Source: Sediminicoccus sp. KRV36
GTDB lineage: Bacteria; Pseudomonadota; Alphaproteobacteria; Acetobacterales; Acetobacteraceae
NCBI RefSeq assembly: GCF_023243115.1
Contig: NZ_CP085081.1
Coordinates: 4,113,001-4,177,000 of the forward strand
Reading direction: 5' to 3'
Length of the DNA stretch: 64,000 nucleotides
The notes under the pieces were generated by a model that saw only the letters and a program-made list of their open reading frames with translations, ran no database searches and was not told where the DNA came from. The translations under genes were made by a program, and so were the position numbers. How positions within the stretch are numbered: the stretch's first letter is position 1; every line of letters starts with the position of its first letter. Shown here piece by piece: positions 9,882 through 18,611 of this stretch.

Positions 9882-12759
9882 TCTCCGGGTCAACCATGTG
9901 CGGGCTCACGATCATCGCCTCGATGCTCTCGCCATGCAGGGGCGATTCCACGCGGATGGTCTCGCCGATGCGCGCACGGCCCTGGCGCAGCATGGCCAGC
10001 GCGATCCAGCCGCCAAAGACGACGGAGCGCGTGGCACTGGTCACCCAACCCTGGCTATTGCCGTTCACGGTGAGATGGGCGCCCGCACGCAACTGCGCCT
10101 CACAGCGCAGGCCAACGAGCGCGGGGCGCGCCGGGTCCGTCATGCCGGGACGCTGCGCGAGGACGCGGCCGATGAAGTCGCCACGCTTCTTGAACATGCG
10201 ATCGAGACCGAGATCCTGCGCGGTGGTCTGGCCGTTCAATTCCGGCCCCGCCACATGCCCCTTCTCAATGCGCAAAATCCCCAGCGCCTCCATGCCGTAG
10301 GGCATGGCGCCAGCCGTGATCAGCGCCTGCCAAACGGCCGGCGCCTTGGCCGCGGGCAGCGCAATCTCATAGGCCTGCTCACCCGAGAAGCTGATGCGAA
10401 ACAGCCGCGCCGGAATGCCCATCACCTGGCAGGCGCCCACCGCCATGAAGGGGAAGGCGGCGTCGGAGATATCCAGGCCCGTGATGAAGGGCGCTATCAG
10501 CGCGCGGGCACGCGGCCCGGCGATGGACATGGCGGCCCATTGGTCCGTCACGCTGACCAGACTGACATCCAGCTCCGGCCAGCAGGTGGCGAGGTGAAAT
10601 TCCATGTGCTGCATCACCGGCCCGGCCTGGGCCGTGGTGGTGGTGACGAAAAAGTGATCGGGACCGAGGCGGGAGGTGGTGCCGTCATCCATGACGTTGC
10701 CATCCTCGCGCAGCATCAACCCATAGCGCGCGCGGCCCACCGGCAGGTTGGAGAAGGTGTTGGTGTAGAGGCGGTCCAGCAGCGTGGCTGCACCCGGCCC
10801 CTGCACGTCAATCTTGCCGAGTGTCGAGACATCGCAGATGCCCACATCCTCACGCACCGCGCGCGCCTCGCGCAGGACGCTGGCCCAGGCATCCGCGTCA
10901 CTCGCGCGGTGGTAATAGGCGGGGCGCTTCCACAGGCCGGCATCGAGCCAGACGGCGCCGTTTGCGGCGTGCCAGTCATGCATGGCGGTGCGGCGGATGG
11001 GCTGCATGTCGCGCCCCACCGCATGGCCGGCCATGGCACCCCAGGTCACCGGCGTCGCATAAGGGCGGAAGCGCGGCAGGCCGACCTCGGCCAGGGGCTC
11101 GCCCCGCGCCTCGGCCAGCACGGCGGCACCGACAATGGCGCCGGACTTTCCCTGGTCCGTACCCATCGCATGCGTTGTGTAGCGCTTGGTGTGCTCGATA
11201 TGGCGAAAGCCTTCCTGATGCGCGCGGCGGATGTCATCGGCCGTCACGTCATCCTGGATATCCACGAAGGCTTTTCCGCGCGCCTTCACTTCGTAGAGCG
11301 GCATCACGCGATGATCGGCATCGGGCGCGTCCAGCAGCGCGAAGCCGGCACCCGGCGTGAAGCCGGCGGCGCGTGCAGCGTCCTGACCGGCGGTGAGGCC
11401 ATCCCGTGCGGCGGCGGCCAGGCCAAAAAGGCCGCGGCAGGCGCCAGCACTGCGCTCCCGCTGCACGGGCGGGCCGGGAATGAAGGCGGCATGCGCCTCA
11501 TCCCATTGCAAGGGCGCGCCAGAATGGCTCGCCAGATGCACCATGGGGTTCCAGCCGCCCGAGATCATCAGCAGATCGGCGGTGATGTCGGTGGTCTCGC
11601 GCCCCTGGCGGAAGGTGACGCCCTTCAACGCCTTGGTGCCCTCGGTGGCGATGATCTCGGCGCCGGCATGGACCGGGAAGCCCGCTTCGCGCGCGCGCTG
11701 CATGGCCGGGCTGTCGGCGCGCGGGTCCAGGATGCCAGCGATGGTGGAGCCGGCCTCGGCCATCGCGAAGGCGGCGTCATAGGCCGCATCATGCGTGGCG
11801 AAGAGCACGGCGTCGTCACCGGCGCGCACGGCCCAGCGTCGGGCGTAGGCGGCGGCACTGGCGGCCAGCATCACGCCCGGGCGGTCATTGTCGGGAAAGG
11901 CGATCAGGCGTTCGTAAGCGCCGGTGGCCAGCACCACTTCCTTCGCCCGGATGGTCCAGCGGCGCTGGCGCGGCGTGTGCGCAGGGGATTGCGGCAGATG
12001 GTCCGTCACGCGTTGCACCGCGCCCAGCACATTCTGGTCGTAGAAGCCGAAGACGGTGGTGCGGTTCCAGATCGTCACCTCTGGCATCGCTTCTAGCGCC
12101 GCGATCTGCGCCTGGCGCCAGGCTTCGTGCTCTGGCTCGCAGAGCAGCCAGCCGCCCAGGGCAAAATCCTGCTCGGCGAGGATGACGCGCGCACCGCTCT
12201 CAGCCGCCGCGCGGGTCGCGGCGAGGCCGGCGGCACCGCTGCCCACCACCAGCACATCGCAGTGGATATGCGCGTCCTCGTAAAAATCGGGATCGGGGTC
12301 GCCGCTGGCGCGGCCGAGGCCGGCGGCCTTGCGGATGAGCGGCTCATAGACGCGCTCCCAGAAGGCGGCGGGCCACATGAAGGTCTTGTAGTAGAAGCCC
12401 GCACCGAGGAAGGGTGCCAGCGCGCCGGTCACGGACTGGATGTCGAAGGCGAGCGAGCCGCGATGATTCTGGCTGGTGGCGTGAAGGCCCTCGAAGAGTT
12501 CGGCCACGGTGGCGCGGGTGTTGGGTTCGGTCAGCGCGCCCGAGCGCAGCTGCACCAGCGCATTGGGCTCCTCTGACCCCGCGGAGAAGATGCCGCGCGG
12601 GCGGTGGTACTTGAAGCTGCGGCCCACCAGCTTCGTGCCGGAAGCCAGGAGTGCGCTGGCGAGCGTATCGCCCTCGAAGCCTTGCAGCGCACGACCGTCG
12701 AAGCTGAAGTTCAAGGGCGCGTTGCGGCGGAGGTGCCCGCCCTGCGAGAGCCGCGTCAT
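9862..12759 (-). CDS. soxA: Sarcosine oxidase alpha subunit
   Basis: The 965-residue alpha subunit of tetrameric sarcosine oxidase (sarcosine + THF + O2 -> glycine + 5,10-methylene-THF + H2O2). Domains in order: an N-terminal ferredoxin-like domain (about 15-100), a dinucleotide-binding domain that begins at VVGSGAAGLA (171-180) and carries NAD, and from about residue 590 a GcvT-like tetrahydrofolate-binding domain that takes up the methyl carbon. Length matches the family. Its start overlaps the soxD stop (ATGA) and its stop overlaps soxG. N-methylglutamate dehydrogenase subunit C is related, but the neighbours here (single soxB, no glutamine-amidotransferase-like gene) fit sarcosine oxidase. 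Confidence 0.92.
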   Translation of the reverse strand: MTRLSQGGHLRRNAPLNFSFDGRALQGFEGDTLASALLASGTKLVGRSFKYHRPRGIFSAGSEEPNALVQLRSGALTEPNTRATVAELFEGLHATSQNHRGSLAFDIQSVTGALAPFLGAGFYYKTFMWPAAFWERVYEPLIRKAAGLGRASGDPDPDFYEDAHIHCDVLVVGSGAAGLAATRAAAESGARVILAEQDFALGGWLLCEPEHEAWRQAQIAALEAMPEVTIWNRTTVFGFYDQNVLGAVQRVTDHLPQSPAHTPRQRRWTIRAKEVVLATGAYERLIAFPDNDRPGVMLAASAAAYARRWAVRAGDDAVLFATHDAAYDAAFAMAEAGSTIAGILDPRADSPAMQRAREAGFPVHAGAEIIATEGTKALKGVTFRQGRETTDITADLLMISGGWNPMVHLASHSGAPLQWDEAHAAFIPGPPVQRERSAGACRGLFGLAAAARDGLTAGQDAARAAGFTPGAGFALLDAPDADHRVMPLYEVKARGKAFVDIQDDVTADDIRRAHQEGFRHIEHTKRYTTHAMGTDQGKSGAIVGAAVLAEARGEPLAEVGLPRFRPYATPVTWGAMAGHAVGRDMQPIRRTAMHDWHAANGAVWLDAGLWKRPAYYHRASDADAWASVLREARAVREDVGICDVSTLGKIDVQGPGAATLLDRLYTNTFSNLPVGRARYGLMLREDGNVMDDGTTSRLGPDHFFVTTTTAQAGPVMQHMEFHLATCWPELDVSLVSVTDQWAAMSIAGPRARALIAPFITGLDISDAAFPFMAVGACQVMGIPARLFRISFSGEQAYEIALPAAKAPAVWQALITAGAMPYGMEALGILRIEKGHVAGPELNGQTTAQDLGLDRMFKKRGDFIGRVLAQRPGMTDPARPALVGLRCEAQLRAGAHLTVNGNSQGWVTSATRSVVFGGWIALAMLRQGRARIGETIRVESPLHGESIEAMIVSPHMVDPENARVRG

Positions 12760-13004
12760 GGCACGGATTCCACGGCAGAGATCTCATGCGTCACGGTGTG
12801 GCGCGTGACCTTCAGCCATTGCCGGCAGCCGGCGGAATGCTGCCACCATTCGGTGTGCCAGCCGCGCGGGTTCCTGCGGTTATAGACGTAGTCCACAAAG
12901 GCGTCGGCATCGTCGCTGGTGGGGCGCGTCACCGTCGCGTCGCCGCGATAGCTGAACTCGCTCTCGTCGCGCACGCCACAATAGGGGCATCGGATTTGGA
13001 GCAT
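12756..13004 (-). CDS. soxD: Sarcosine oxidase delta subunit
   Basis: Small (82 residues) zinc-binding delta subunit of sarcosine oxidase. The zinc ligands are visible as C6 and C9 in CPYCG, then H56 and C60 (H-x3-C), the spacing expected of the family (two Cys, His, Cys). Rich in aromatic residues near Y41-W54. It overlaps soxA by ATGA. Between it and soxB lies a 60-bp tandem repeat instead of the usual tight junction. Confidence 0.92.
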   Translation of the reverse strand: MLQIRCPYCGVRDESEFSYRGDATVTRPTSDDADAFVDYVYNRRNPRGWHTEWWQHSAGCRQWLKVTRHTVTHEISAVESVP

Positions 13005-13006
13005 CG

Positions 13007-13207
13007 CTAGAGCCCGATCCGCTGAGGGAGCTTGCGACCGATGCGGTGAATCGGCCGCTCGGCAAAGCCCTGTCCGATCCGCTGAGGGAGCCTGCGGCCG
13101 ATGCGGTGAATCGGCCGCTCGGCAAAGCCCTGTCCAAAGCGGTGAAGCGGTCGCTCAACAGGAGGGATGACTAGCGCCGCGAACAAATGTGAGGGGCGCA
13201 TCGTCAT
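13007..13207 (-). other. Open frame through the soxB-soxD repeat (66 codons)
   Basis: An ATG at 13207 overlaps the soxB stop as ATGA and opens a 66-codon frame that ends (TAG) 2 bp before the soxD start, exactly bridging the two genes. It would encode an Arg/Gly/His-rich peptide with a repeated GFAERPIHRIGR element. No ribosome binding site is clear and no family is recognised. The frame may simply keep ribosomes moving between soxB and soxD, or be a chance consequence of the 60-bp (20-codon) repeat, which also leaves other frames open. Confidence 0.25.
13016..13135. repeat. 60-bp tandem repeat, two copies plus a degraded third
   Basis: Two adjacent 60-bp units (13016-13075 and 13076-13135) differ at only two positions; a diverged partial third (about 13136-13162) follows. 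The unit contains GCGGTGAATCGGCCGC, which can fold on itself. It lies in the soxB-soxD junction and does not interrupt the operon direction. The unit being a multiple of three keeps the bridging frame open. Confidence 0.9.
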
Positions 13208-14457
13208 TGCATCCAGAAGAAGGGGCCCGCACCCTTCTCATCCAGCATGCGGCCTTCCTTGAAACGAGTCAGCGTGTACGCGGCGTTCAGGCGATGCGGC
13301 TCCTGCTTCGCCATGGTCCAGGCGTGGCACCAGCCGGAGCCGGGCGTCGCCTTGAACCCCCCGTAATTCCAACCGCCCGTCATGGTCAGGCCCTGGATCG
13401 GCGTCAGGCAGATATAGGGCGAGGCGTCTGGCGTCATGTCCATCACCCCGGCCCAGGAGCGCAGCGCGCGCACGCGCTTCAAGGCCGGCATGAGCGAGGC
13501 GCCGGCGGCGAAGATATGCTCGGCCTCGGGCAGCGTGCCGCGCTGGCCGTAGGAGTTGTAGCCATCGAGGCCGCCACCGAATACGAGGCCGCCCTTGTCC
13601 GATTGGCTGATGTAGAAATGCGCGGCACCAAAGGTGATGACCTGGTCAATCAGCGGCTTCAGCCCCTCGCTGACGAAGGCCTGCATCAGGTGGCTTTCCA
13701 CTGGCACGGTCAGCCCCGCCATGGCGCAAAGCACCGAGGTATTGCCCGCGACGGCCAGCCCCACCTTCGGCGCCCTGATCTCGCCGCGCGTGGTGCGCAC
13801 GCCCTGGATGGCGCCGCCCTCGATGATCATGGAGGTGACTTCGCAATGCTCGATAATGTCCACGCCGCGCGCATCGGCGGCATGGGCGAAGCCCCAGGCC
13901 ACCGCGTCATGCCGCGCCGTGCCACCGCGCCGCTGCAGCAGACCGCCCAGCACCGGGAAGCGCGCATTGTCCAGGTCAATCAGCGGGCACATCGCCGCGA
14001 CCTCCTCGCGCCCGATCAGCTCGGCATCAATGCCGGCCAGGCGCATGGCATTGCCGCGGCGCGTGTAGGCGTTGCGCTGCGCATCGCTGTGATAGAGGTT
14101 CAACACGCCGCGCTGGCTCATCATCACATTGTAGCCGAGCGATTGCTCCAGCCCTTCCCAGAGCTTCAGCGAATGCTCGTAGAAATGGTGGTTCTCGGGC
14201 AGCAGATAGTTGGAGCGGACGATGGTGGTGTTGCGCCCGGTATTGCCGAGGCCGATGGGCCCGCGCTCCAGCACCGCCACGTTCGTGATGCCGTGAATGG
14301 AGGCCAGGTAGAAGGCCGTCGCCAACCCATGCCCGCCGCCGCCCACCACGATCGCGTCATAGGCCGGCTTGGGTTCCGGCTTGCGCCACGCGGGCTTCCA
14401 GCCGCGATTGCCGGTGAGCCCTTCAGTCAGGATGCGGAGGCCGGAATAGGACGCCAT
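13204..14457 (-). CDS. soxB: Sarcosine oxidase beta subunit
   Basis: The 417-residue beta subunit holding the sarcosine-oxidising FAD and the covalent FMN shared with alpha. An N-terminal FAD-binding GxGxxG-type segment (VVGGGGHGLATA, about 38-49) opens the DAO-family fold. The histidine in ARHDAVAW corresponds to the covalent FMN site of characterised relatives. Length and order (before D, A, G) match known soxBDAG operons. The ATG at 14457 is 22 bp after the dioxygenase stop. Confidence 0.93.
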   Translation of the reverse strand: MASYSGLRILTEGLTGNRGWKPAWRKPEPKPAYDAIVVGGGGHGLATAFYLASIHGITNVAVLERGPIGLGNTGRNTTIVRSNYLLPENHHFYEHSLKLWEGLEQSLGYNVMMSQRGVLNLYHSDAQRNAYTRRGNAMRLAGIDAELIGREEVAAMCPLIDLDNARFPVLGGLLQRRGGTARHDAVAWGFAHAADARGVDIIEHCEVTSMIIEGGAIQGVRTTRGEIRAPKVGLAVAGNTSVLCAMAGLTVPVESHLMQAFVSEGLKPLIDQVITFGAAHFYISQSDKGGLVFGGGLDGYNSYGQRGTLPEAEHIFAAGASLMPALKRVRALRSWAGVMDMTPDASPYICLTPIQGLTMTGGWNYGGFKATPGSGWCHAWTMAKQEPHRLNAAYTLTRFKEGRMLDEKGAGPFFWMQ

Positions 14458-14479
14458 GGGAACCGAGCCTAGGAGCGCT

Positions 14480-15472
14480 TCAGGCTGGTGTCACCTGGGT
14501 GCGCACGAATTGCGCGCGCAGATGCTCGCCCGAGGTGGTGGGCGGGAATTTCGGCGCTTCACCCGCCGGCACGGTGCCCGGCAGGGCAGCGACGGGCGCG
14601 TCGTAATTCGGATTGTGGAAGAAGACGAGCGAGAGACGCCGGCTGCCAGCAGCAAGCTCGGCTGGCGGGTTCACCACGCGGTGCAGCGTGGCCTTCCACA
14701 GCCCATTGGTCCAGCGCGCCATGAGCTCGCCGATATTGATGATGTAGCTGTCGGGCGCGATGGGCACATCCACCCACTCGCCCGCGCGGTTCAGCACCTG
14801 CAGGCCGCCCGGCTTGTCCTGGGCGCGCAGGATGGTGAGCGAGCCGTAATCGGCATGCACGCCGGCACGCAACTGTCCGGGCTGCGGCGGCACCAGTGGT
14901 GCCGGGTAATTGCGCACGCGCAGCCGGCTGATGTGGTGGTTGATCTTGTCGGCGAAGAAGCGCTCATCAAGATCGAGGGCCAGCGCGAACATGGCCATGA
15001 GATCCTCGGCCAGCGCGCCCATGGCGCGGAAATACTCTTCGTAGAGGGCGCGAAGCTCGGGCGGATTGTCGGGCCAGAGATTGGGGTGGAAATGCTTGCC
15101 GGCGGCGGGGCCGAAGAAATAATCCGTCTCGGGCACATCCACGGGGCCGATCATCAGGCTTTCATTCAGATCGCCCGGCACATCCAGGCCCTGGCTGCGG
15201 CCAACGGATTCGGCCTCAAGCGGGATATAGCCGCGCGTGACATCCGGGGCGGGACGCAGCACGCGGTTCTTCTCGGCCTCACTGAGGTCGAAGAAGGCGT
15301 TGGAGGCGGCCTGCACCTTGGCGATCAGCTCGGGCTTCACGCCATGGCCGGTGATGACCAGGAAGCCGATGTCATGGATGGCGCGCCCCACCTCGGCGGC
15401 GATGGCGCGTTTGGTCGCGGCGTCGCCCTCGTGGAAGGGGGCGACGTTGATGACCGGGACATTCAGCAGCAT
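14480..15472 (-). CDS. 2-oxoglutarate/Fe(II) oxygenase, isopenicillin N synthase-like
   Basis: A 330-residue non-haem iron oxygenase of the IPNS/gibberellin-oxidase type. The N-terminal DIOX domain is followed by the jelly-roll core with the metal triad H206-x-D208 (HADYGS) and H264 (LHRVVNP), and R279-x-S281 for 2-oxoglutarate. AGAGGA upstream supports the ATG at 15472. It sits between amidase and soxB in the same direction, so it probably modifies a pathway intermediate, for example by oxidative N-demethylation or hydroxylation of an N-methyl heterocycle; the substrate is not evident. Such an enzyme is not part of the textbook creatinine or sarcosine pathways. Confidence 0.9.
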   Translation of the reverse strand: MLLNVPVINVAPFHEGDAATKRAIAAEVGRAIHDIGFLVITGHGVKPELIAKVQAASNAFFDLSEAEKNRVLRPAPDVTRGYIPLEAESVGRSQGLDVPGDLNESLMIGPVDVPETDYFFGPAAGKHFHPNLWPDNPPELRALYEEYFRAMGALAEDLMAMFALALDLDERFFADKINHHISRLRVRNYPAPLVPPQPGQLRAGVHADYGSLTILRAQDKPGGLQVLNRAGEWVDVPIAPDSYIINIGELMARWTNGLWKATLHRVVNPPAELAAGSRRLSLVFFHNPNYDAPVAALPGTVPAGEAPKFPPTTSGEHLRAQFVRTQVTPA

Positions 15473-15536
15473 GGCGCGTTCCTCTCAGATGTGGTGGGTC
15501 ACATGTCGGGCCAGGGCAGCCCCGTGCGATCGCAGC

Positions 15537-16835
15537 TTAAAGATCCAACAGCGTGGCGAGGTCGGAGAATAAAAAGCCGGCCAGGCGCGCATCGGCGCCA
15601 GGTGCCGCGCACAGCAGCGCACCGACGGGCATGCCGCCATCCAGGCCGGCACGCAGCGTGGCGATGGGCCCACCCAGCGCCGTCATCGGGATGACGAAGG
15701 AGGGGTCGCCCGTGGTGCCATCGGCCGGCGCCACATCGGGGGCGGCGGGCATGAGGATCAGGTCCTGCGGGCCGAACTCCGCCCAGAAGGCTGCGCGGAA
15801 GCCGGAGAGCGCGCGCAGGGCGGCGTGATATTCCGCATCGCTCATGGCGAGGCCTGTCGCGATATCGGCGGCGAGGCGGGGTGAGATCAGGTCACGCGGA
15901 AGGTTCGCATGAGTGCGCCCGGCCTCGGCCAGCAGCACCTGGCGATGGGTGTTGAGCACATCCTCCAGCGCGACGGGCGAGGGCGCGGTCACCACGCTCA
16001 GCCCCGCCGCGCGCAGCGTCTGCGCCAGCGACGCAACCGCCGCCGCCGTGCCCGACACGGTGAGGCGCGCCAGCATCGCATCCTCCAGCACCACGATGCG
16101 CGGTGCGGCGGCCGTGGCACCCGGCAGGCACAGATGCGCGGCCGCGTAGCCGGCCGCCAGATACGCCGCATCCTGCGCGCTCTGGCCAAAGGCGCCCATG
16201 GTGTCGAAGGAGGGGGAGAGCGGCACCACGCCAACGCCGCCAATGGCGAGCGTGGAGGGCTTGAAGGCCCCCGTCCCGGTATAGGCAGCCGGCCGGTTCA
16301 CAGAGCCCGCCGTCTGCGTGCCCAGCGCCAGCGGCACCGTGCCGGAGGCCACCGCGGCACCCGACCCGGCCGAGGATCCGCCCGGCGTGCGGGTCAGATC
16401 CCACGGATTGCGCGTCGGCGGGACGGGCGCGAAATAGGCGTATTCGGTGGTGTGCACCTTGCCCAGGATCACCGCGCCGGCCGCGCGCAGATGCGCCACC
16501 ACCGTGGCATCCGCCGTGGCCGGCGCGATGTTGGCGCGGGACGCGCTGTTGGCGCGCGTCGGCAGGCCGCGCACGTCAATCACATCCTTCACCGCCACGG
16601 GAATACCGTGCAGCGGGCCGCGCTTCACGGCCTCCGCATCCAGGATGCGGGCCTGGGCCAGCGCCTCCTCGGCCAGGACATGAATCCAGGCCTGCACCTG
16701 GCCATCCACCTCGGCGATGCGCGCGAGGCTGCGCTGCACCAGGGCTTCGGAGGTCAGCGCGCCACTGGCGATGGCGGCGGAGAGGTCGCGAATGCGGCCC
16801 GGATCTTGAACAAGGGGGTCTTTCACAAGGCTCAT
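15537..16835 (-). CDS. Amidase signature family amidohydrolase
   Basis: A 432-residue amidase-signature enzyme that hydrolyses C-N amide bonds with a Ser-cisSer-Lys triad. The triad reads K83 (VAVKDV), S154 (GGSSAGS) and S178 (TAGSVNRP), with the family spacing of 71 and 24 residues. Its ATG overlaps the hyuB stop (ATGA). Within the hydantoinase-sarcosine oxidase operon it likely opens a carbamoyl or other amide intermediate, overlapping or extending the job of the amidohydrolase at 20784; it could equally act on an alternative substrate such as a urea adduct (allophanate-like). Confidence 0.9.
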   Translation of the reverse strand: MSLVKDPLVQDPGRIRDLSAAIASGALTSEALVQRSLARIAEVDGQVQAWIHVLAEEALAQARILDAEAVKRGPLHGIPVAVKDVIDVRGLPTRANSASRANIAPATADATVVAHLRAAGAVILGKVHTTEYAYFAPVPPTRNPWDLTRTPGGSSAGSGAAVASGTVPLALGTQTAGSVNRPAAYTGTGAFKPSTLAIGGVGVVPLSPSFDTMGAFGQSAQDAAYLAAGYAAAHLCLPGATAAAPRIVVLEDAMLARLTVSGTAAAVASLAQTLRAAGLSVVTAPSPVALEDVLNTHRQVLLAEAGRTHANLPRDLISPRLAADIATGLAMSDAEYHAALRALSGFRAAFWAEFGPQDLILMPAAPDVAPADGTTGDPSFVIPMTALGGPIATLRAGLDGGMPVGALLCAAPGADARLAGFLFSDLATLLDL

Positions 16836-18601
16836 GCGCGCAACTCCTGACGCCGGGCGAGTGTGGCGGGGATATCCACGGCGAGGGTCTCATCCTCGAT
16901 CTCGCCGGTGAAGATAACGCCATAGATGTCCCGCGCCTTGTCCCGGCTTTCCCAGCCCTCCAGGACATCATGCAGCACGCGATCCAGGCTGCGATCCAGC
17001 GGGCTGCCATAGCCGCCGCCGGAGCTGTCCCGCCCGCGCAGCGCCTCGCCCTTTTGCAGCGTCACCTGCACCACATTGGGCAGGCGTGATGCATCGCCAT
17101 TCTCGCCCACCAGCCAGGTCTTGCCGGCGGTGCCGTCCTTGCCGCCGACCACACCGCGCGGCGGCGCATGCTGGCCATCGCAGGAAATCACGGCCGTGAC
17201 GGGATTGCCCGTGGCGGCGAGTTCGATCTGCTGCGCCGGCGCGCCGCGATGCCGCCCGGCACCGGAGCTGTCGGGCACGATTTCCAGGCTGTTCACGCGG
17301 ATCGGGTGCTTGAGTTCATCCACCTCCACGCTGTCACGATACATCAGCCCAGCGATCACGGGGATCGCGTAATTCACCCAGCCATCGGCCACGGGCGAGG
17401 CCGGGCCGCCATTGGTGGAGAGCATCATGCGGTTCACGAAGGGCGCATCCTGGCGGCGATGATCCTTGCCGGAAATCACCGCCATGCCGGCGCCAAGCCC
17501 CGTGCCGCCCTCGCTCAGCCCATGACCGTCGCCCAGCTGAGCGAAGGCGGATTGGGTGATGTTCACCAGGCGCTCGGACACGTTGGTCGTGCCCATGGAA
17601 CAGGAATGCGGGAATTTGGGTGCCGCCACCACGCTCTCCTCGGCGTATTTGAAGGTCAGGCGGCGGAAGCTGCCGGCGTTGCGTGGCAGATCCTTGTCCA
17701 GCGCATTGAAGATGGCGCCGACCACGGCCGAGGTCGCGGCCCCCAGCGAGGTGTTCAGCCCCACATCCACGCAGGGCGGATTGTCGGAAAGATCCACATG
17801 GATCATCGCCGTATCCGGGTCGATCTCGATCTTCACGGTGAGTTCGAGGCCGCCCGGAAGAATGCCCTCCAGCGGATCGGAGTTGCCCTTGTTGATCAGC
17901 TCCGCGCGCGGCATGCGGCGGATATTCTCGATCATCCGGCGCTCCGAATAATCGAACCATTCGCGGGTGAAGTTCTTCACTGCCGCTACGCCGTATTTCG
18001 TGCAGAATTCCTCCAGCCGCCGCTCGGCCACACGCGCGGAACCCAGCCCCGCCAGAAAATCGCCATACCACTGATCCGGCACGCGAATGCGCGCGCGGCA
18101 CATGCGCACGATATCCTCGATATTCTTGAAATCGCGCTGGATACGGACGCCCGGAAAGACCAAGGCACCCTCGTGATAGACGTCGCGCGCCAGCACGAAA
18201 TAGCTGCTGGGGATAGAGTTGCCGATATCGGCCATGTGGCACTTCGCCACGCTGGTAAACAGATGCTCACCCTCGAAGAAGACCGGCACCATGAAAGTGT
18301 GGTCCGCCGGATGCGTGTTGCCGCCATAGGGGTCGTTGTCGAGATAGGCGTCGCCGCGCCGGATATCGCCCGCGTGATAGCGGCGCATATTCGCCGTCTG
18401 GATGTGGCAGCCGAAGATATGCACGGGCAGCCCCTCGGCCGGCGCAAGCAGCTGGTCATCGCCGGTGACGAGGCAGCACGAAAAATCCCGCGCCGAGGAA
18501 ATCACCGCCGAGCGCGCCGCGCGCAGCAGCGTGTTCGTCATCTCGCGCACAATGCCATCGAGCCGATTGGCCATGACGGAAAGCAGGACGGGGTCCATCA
18601 T
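16832..18601 (-). CDS. hyuB: Hydantoinase B / N-methylhydantoinase beta subunit
   Basis: A 589-residue HyuB subunit. HyuAB enzymes are ATP-dependent ring-opening amidohydrolases or carboxylases (5-oxoprolinase, N-methylhydantoinase, acetone carboxylase). The first residues (MMDPVLLSVMANRLDGIVREM) and the NDPYGGNTHPAD segment are typical of the B chain. The ATG at 18601 has GAGGAG 6 bases upstream (plus strand 18608-18613) and lies 10 bp past the hyuA stop. Next to sarcosine oxidase and a carbamoylsarcosine amidase-like gene, N-methylhydantoin is the most economical substrate; 5-oxoproline cannot be excluded from sequence alone. Confidence 0.88.
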   Translation of the reverse strand: MMDPVLLSVMANRLDGIVREMTNTLLRAARSAVISSARDFSCCLVTGDDQLLAPAEGLPVHIFGCHIQTANMRRYHAGDIRRGDAYLDNDPYGGNTHPADHTFMVPVFFEGEHLFTSVAKCHMADIGNSIPSSYFVLARDVYHEGALVFPGVRIQRDFKNIEDIVRMCRARIRVPDQWYGDFLAGLGSARVAERRLEEFCTKYGVAAVKNFTREWFDYSERRMIENIRRMPRAELINKGNSDPLEGILPGGLELTVKIEIDPDTAMIHVDLSDNPPCVDVGLNTSLGAATSAVVGAIFNALDKDLPRNAGSFRRLTFKYAEESVVAAPKFPHSCSMGTTNVSERLVNITQSAFAQLGDGHGLSEGGTGLGAGMAVISGKDHRRQDAPFVNRMMLSTNGGPASPVADGWVNYAIPVIAGLMYRDSVEVDELKHPIRVNSLEIVPDSSGAGRHRGAPAQQIELAATGNPVTAVISCDGQHAPPRGVVGGKDGTAGKTWLVGENGDASRLPNVVQVTLQKGEALRGRDSSGGGYGSPLDRSLDRVLHDVLEGWESRDKARDIYGVIFTGEIEDETLAVDIPATLARRQELRA

Positions 18602-18611
18602 CGGTGGCTCC

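Noticed and set aside
9715..12096. A 793-codon plus-strand open frame opposite soxA
   Set aside because: Antisense shadow of a full-length soxA.
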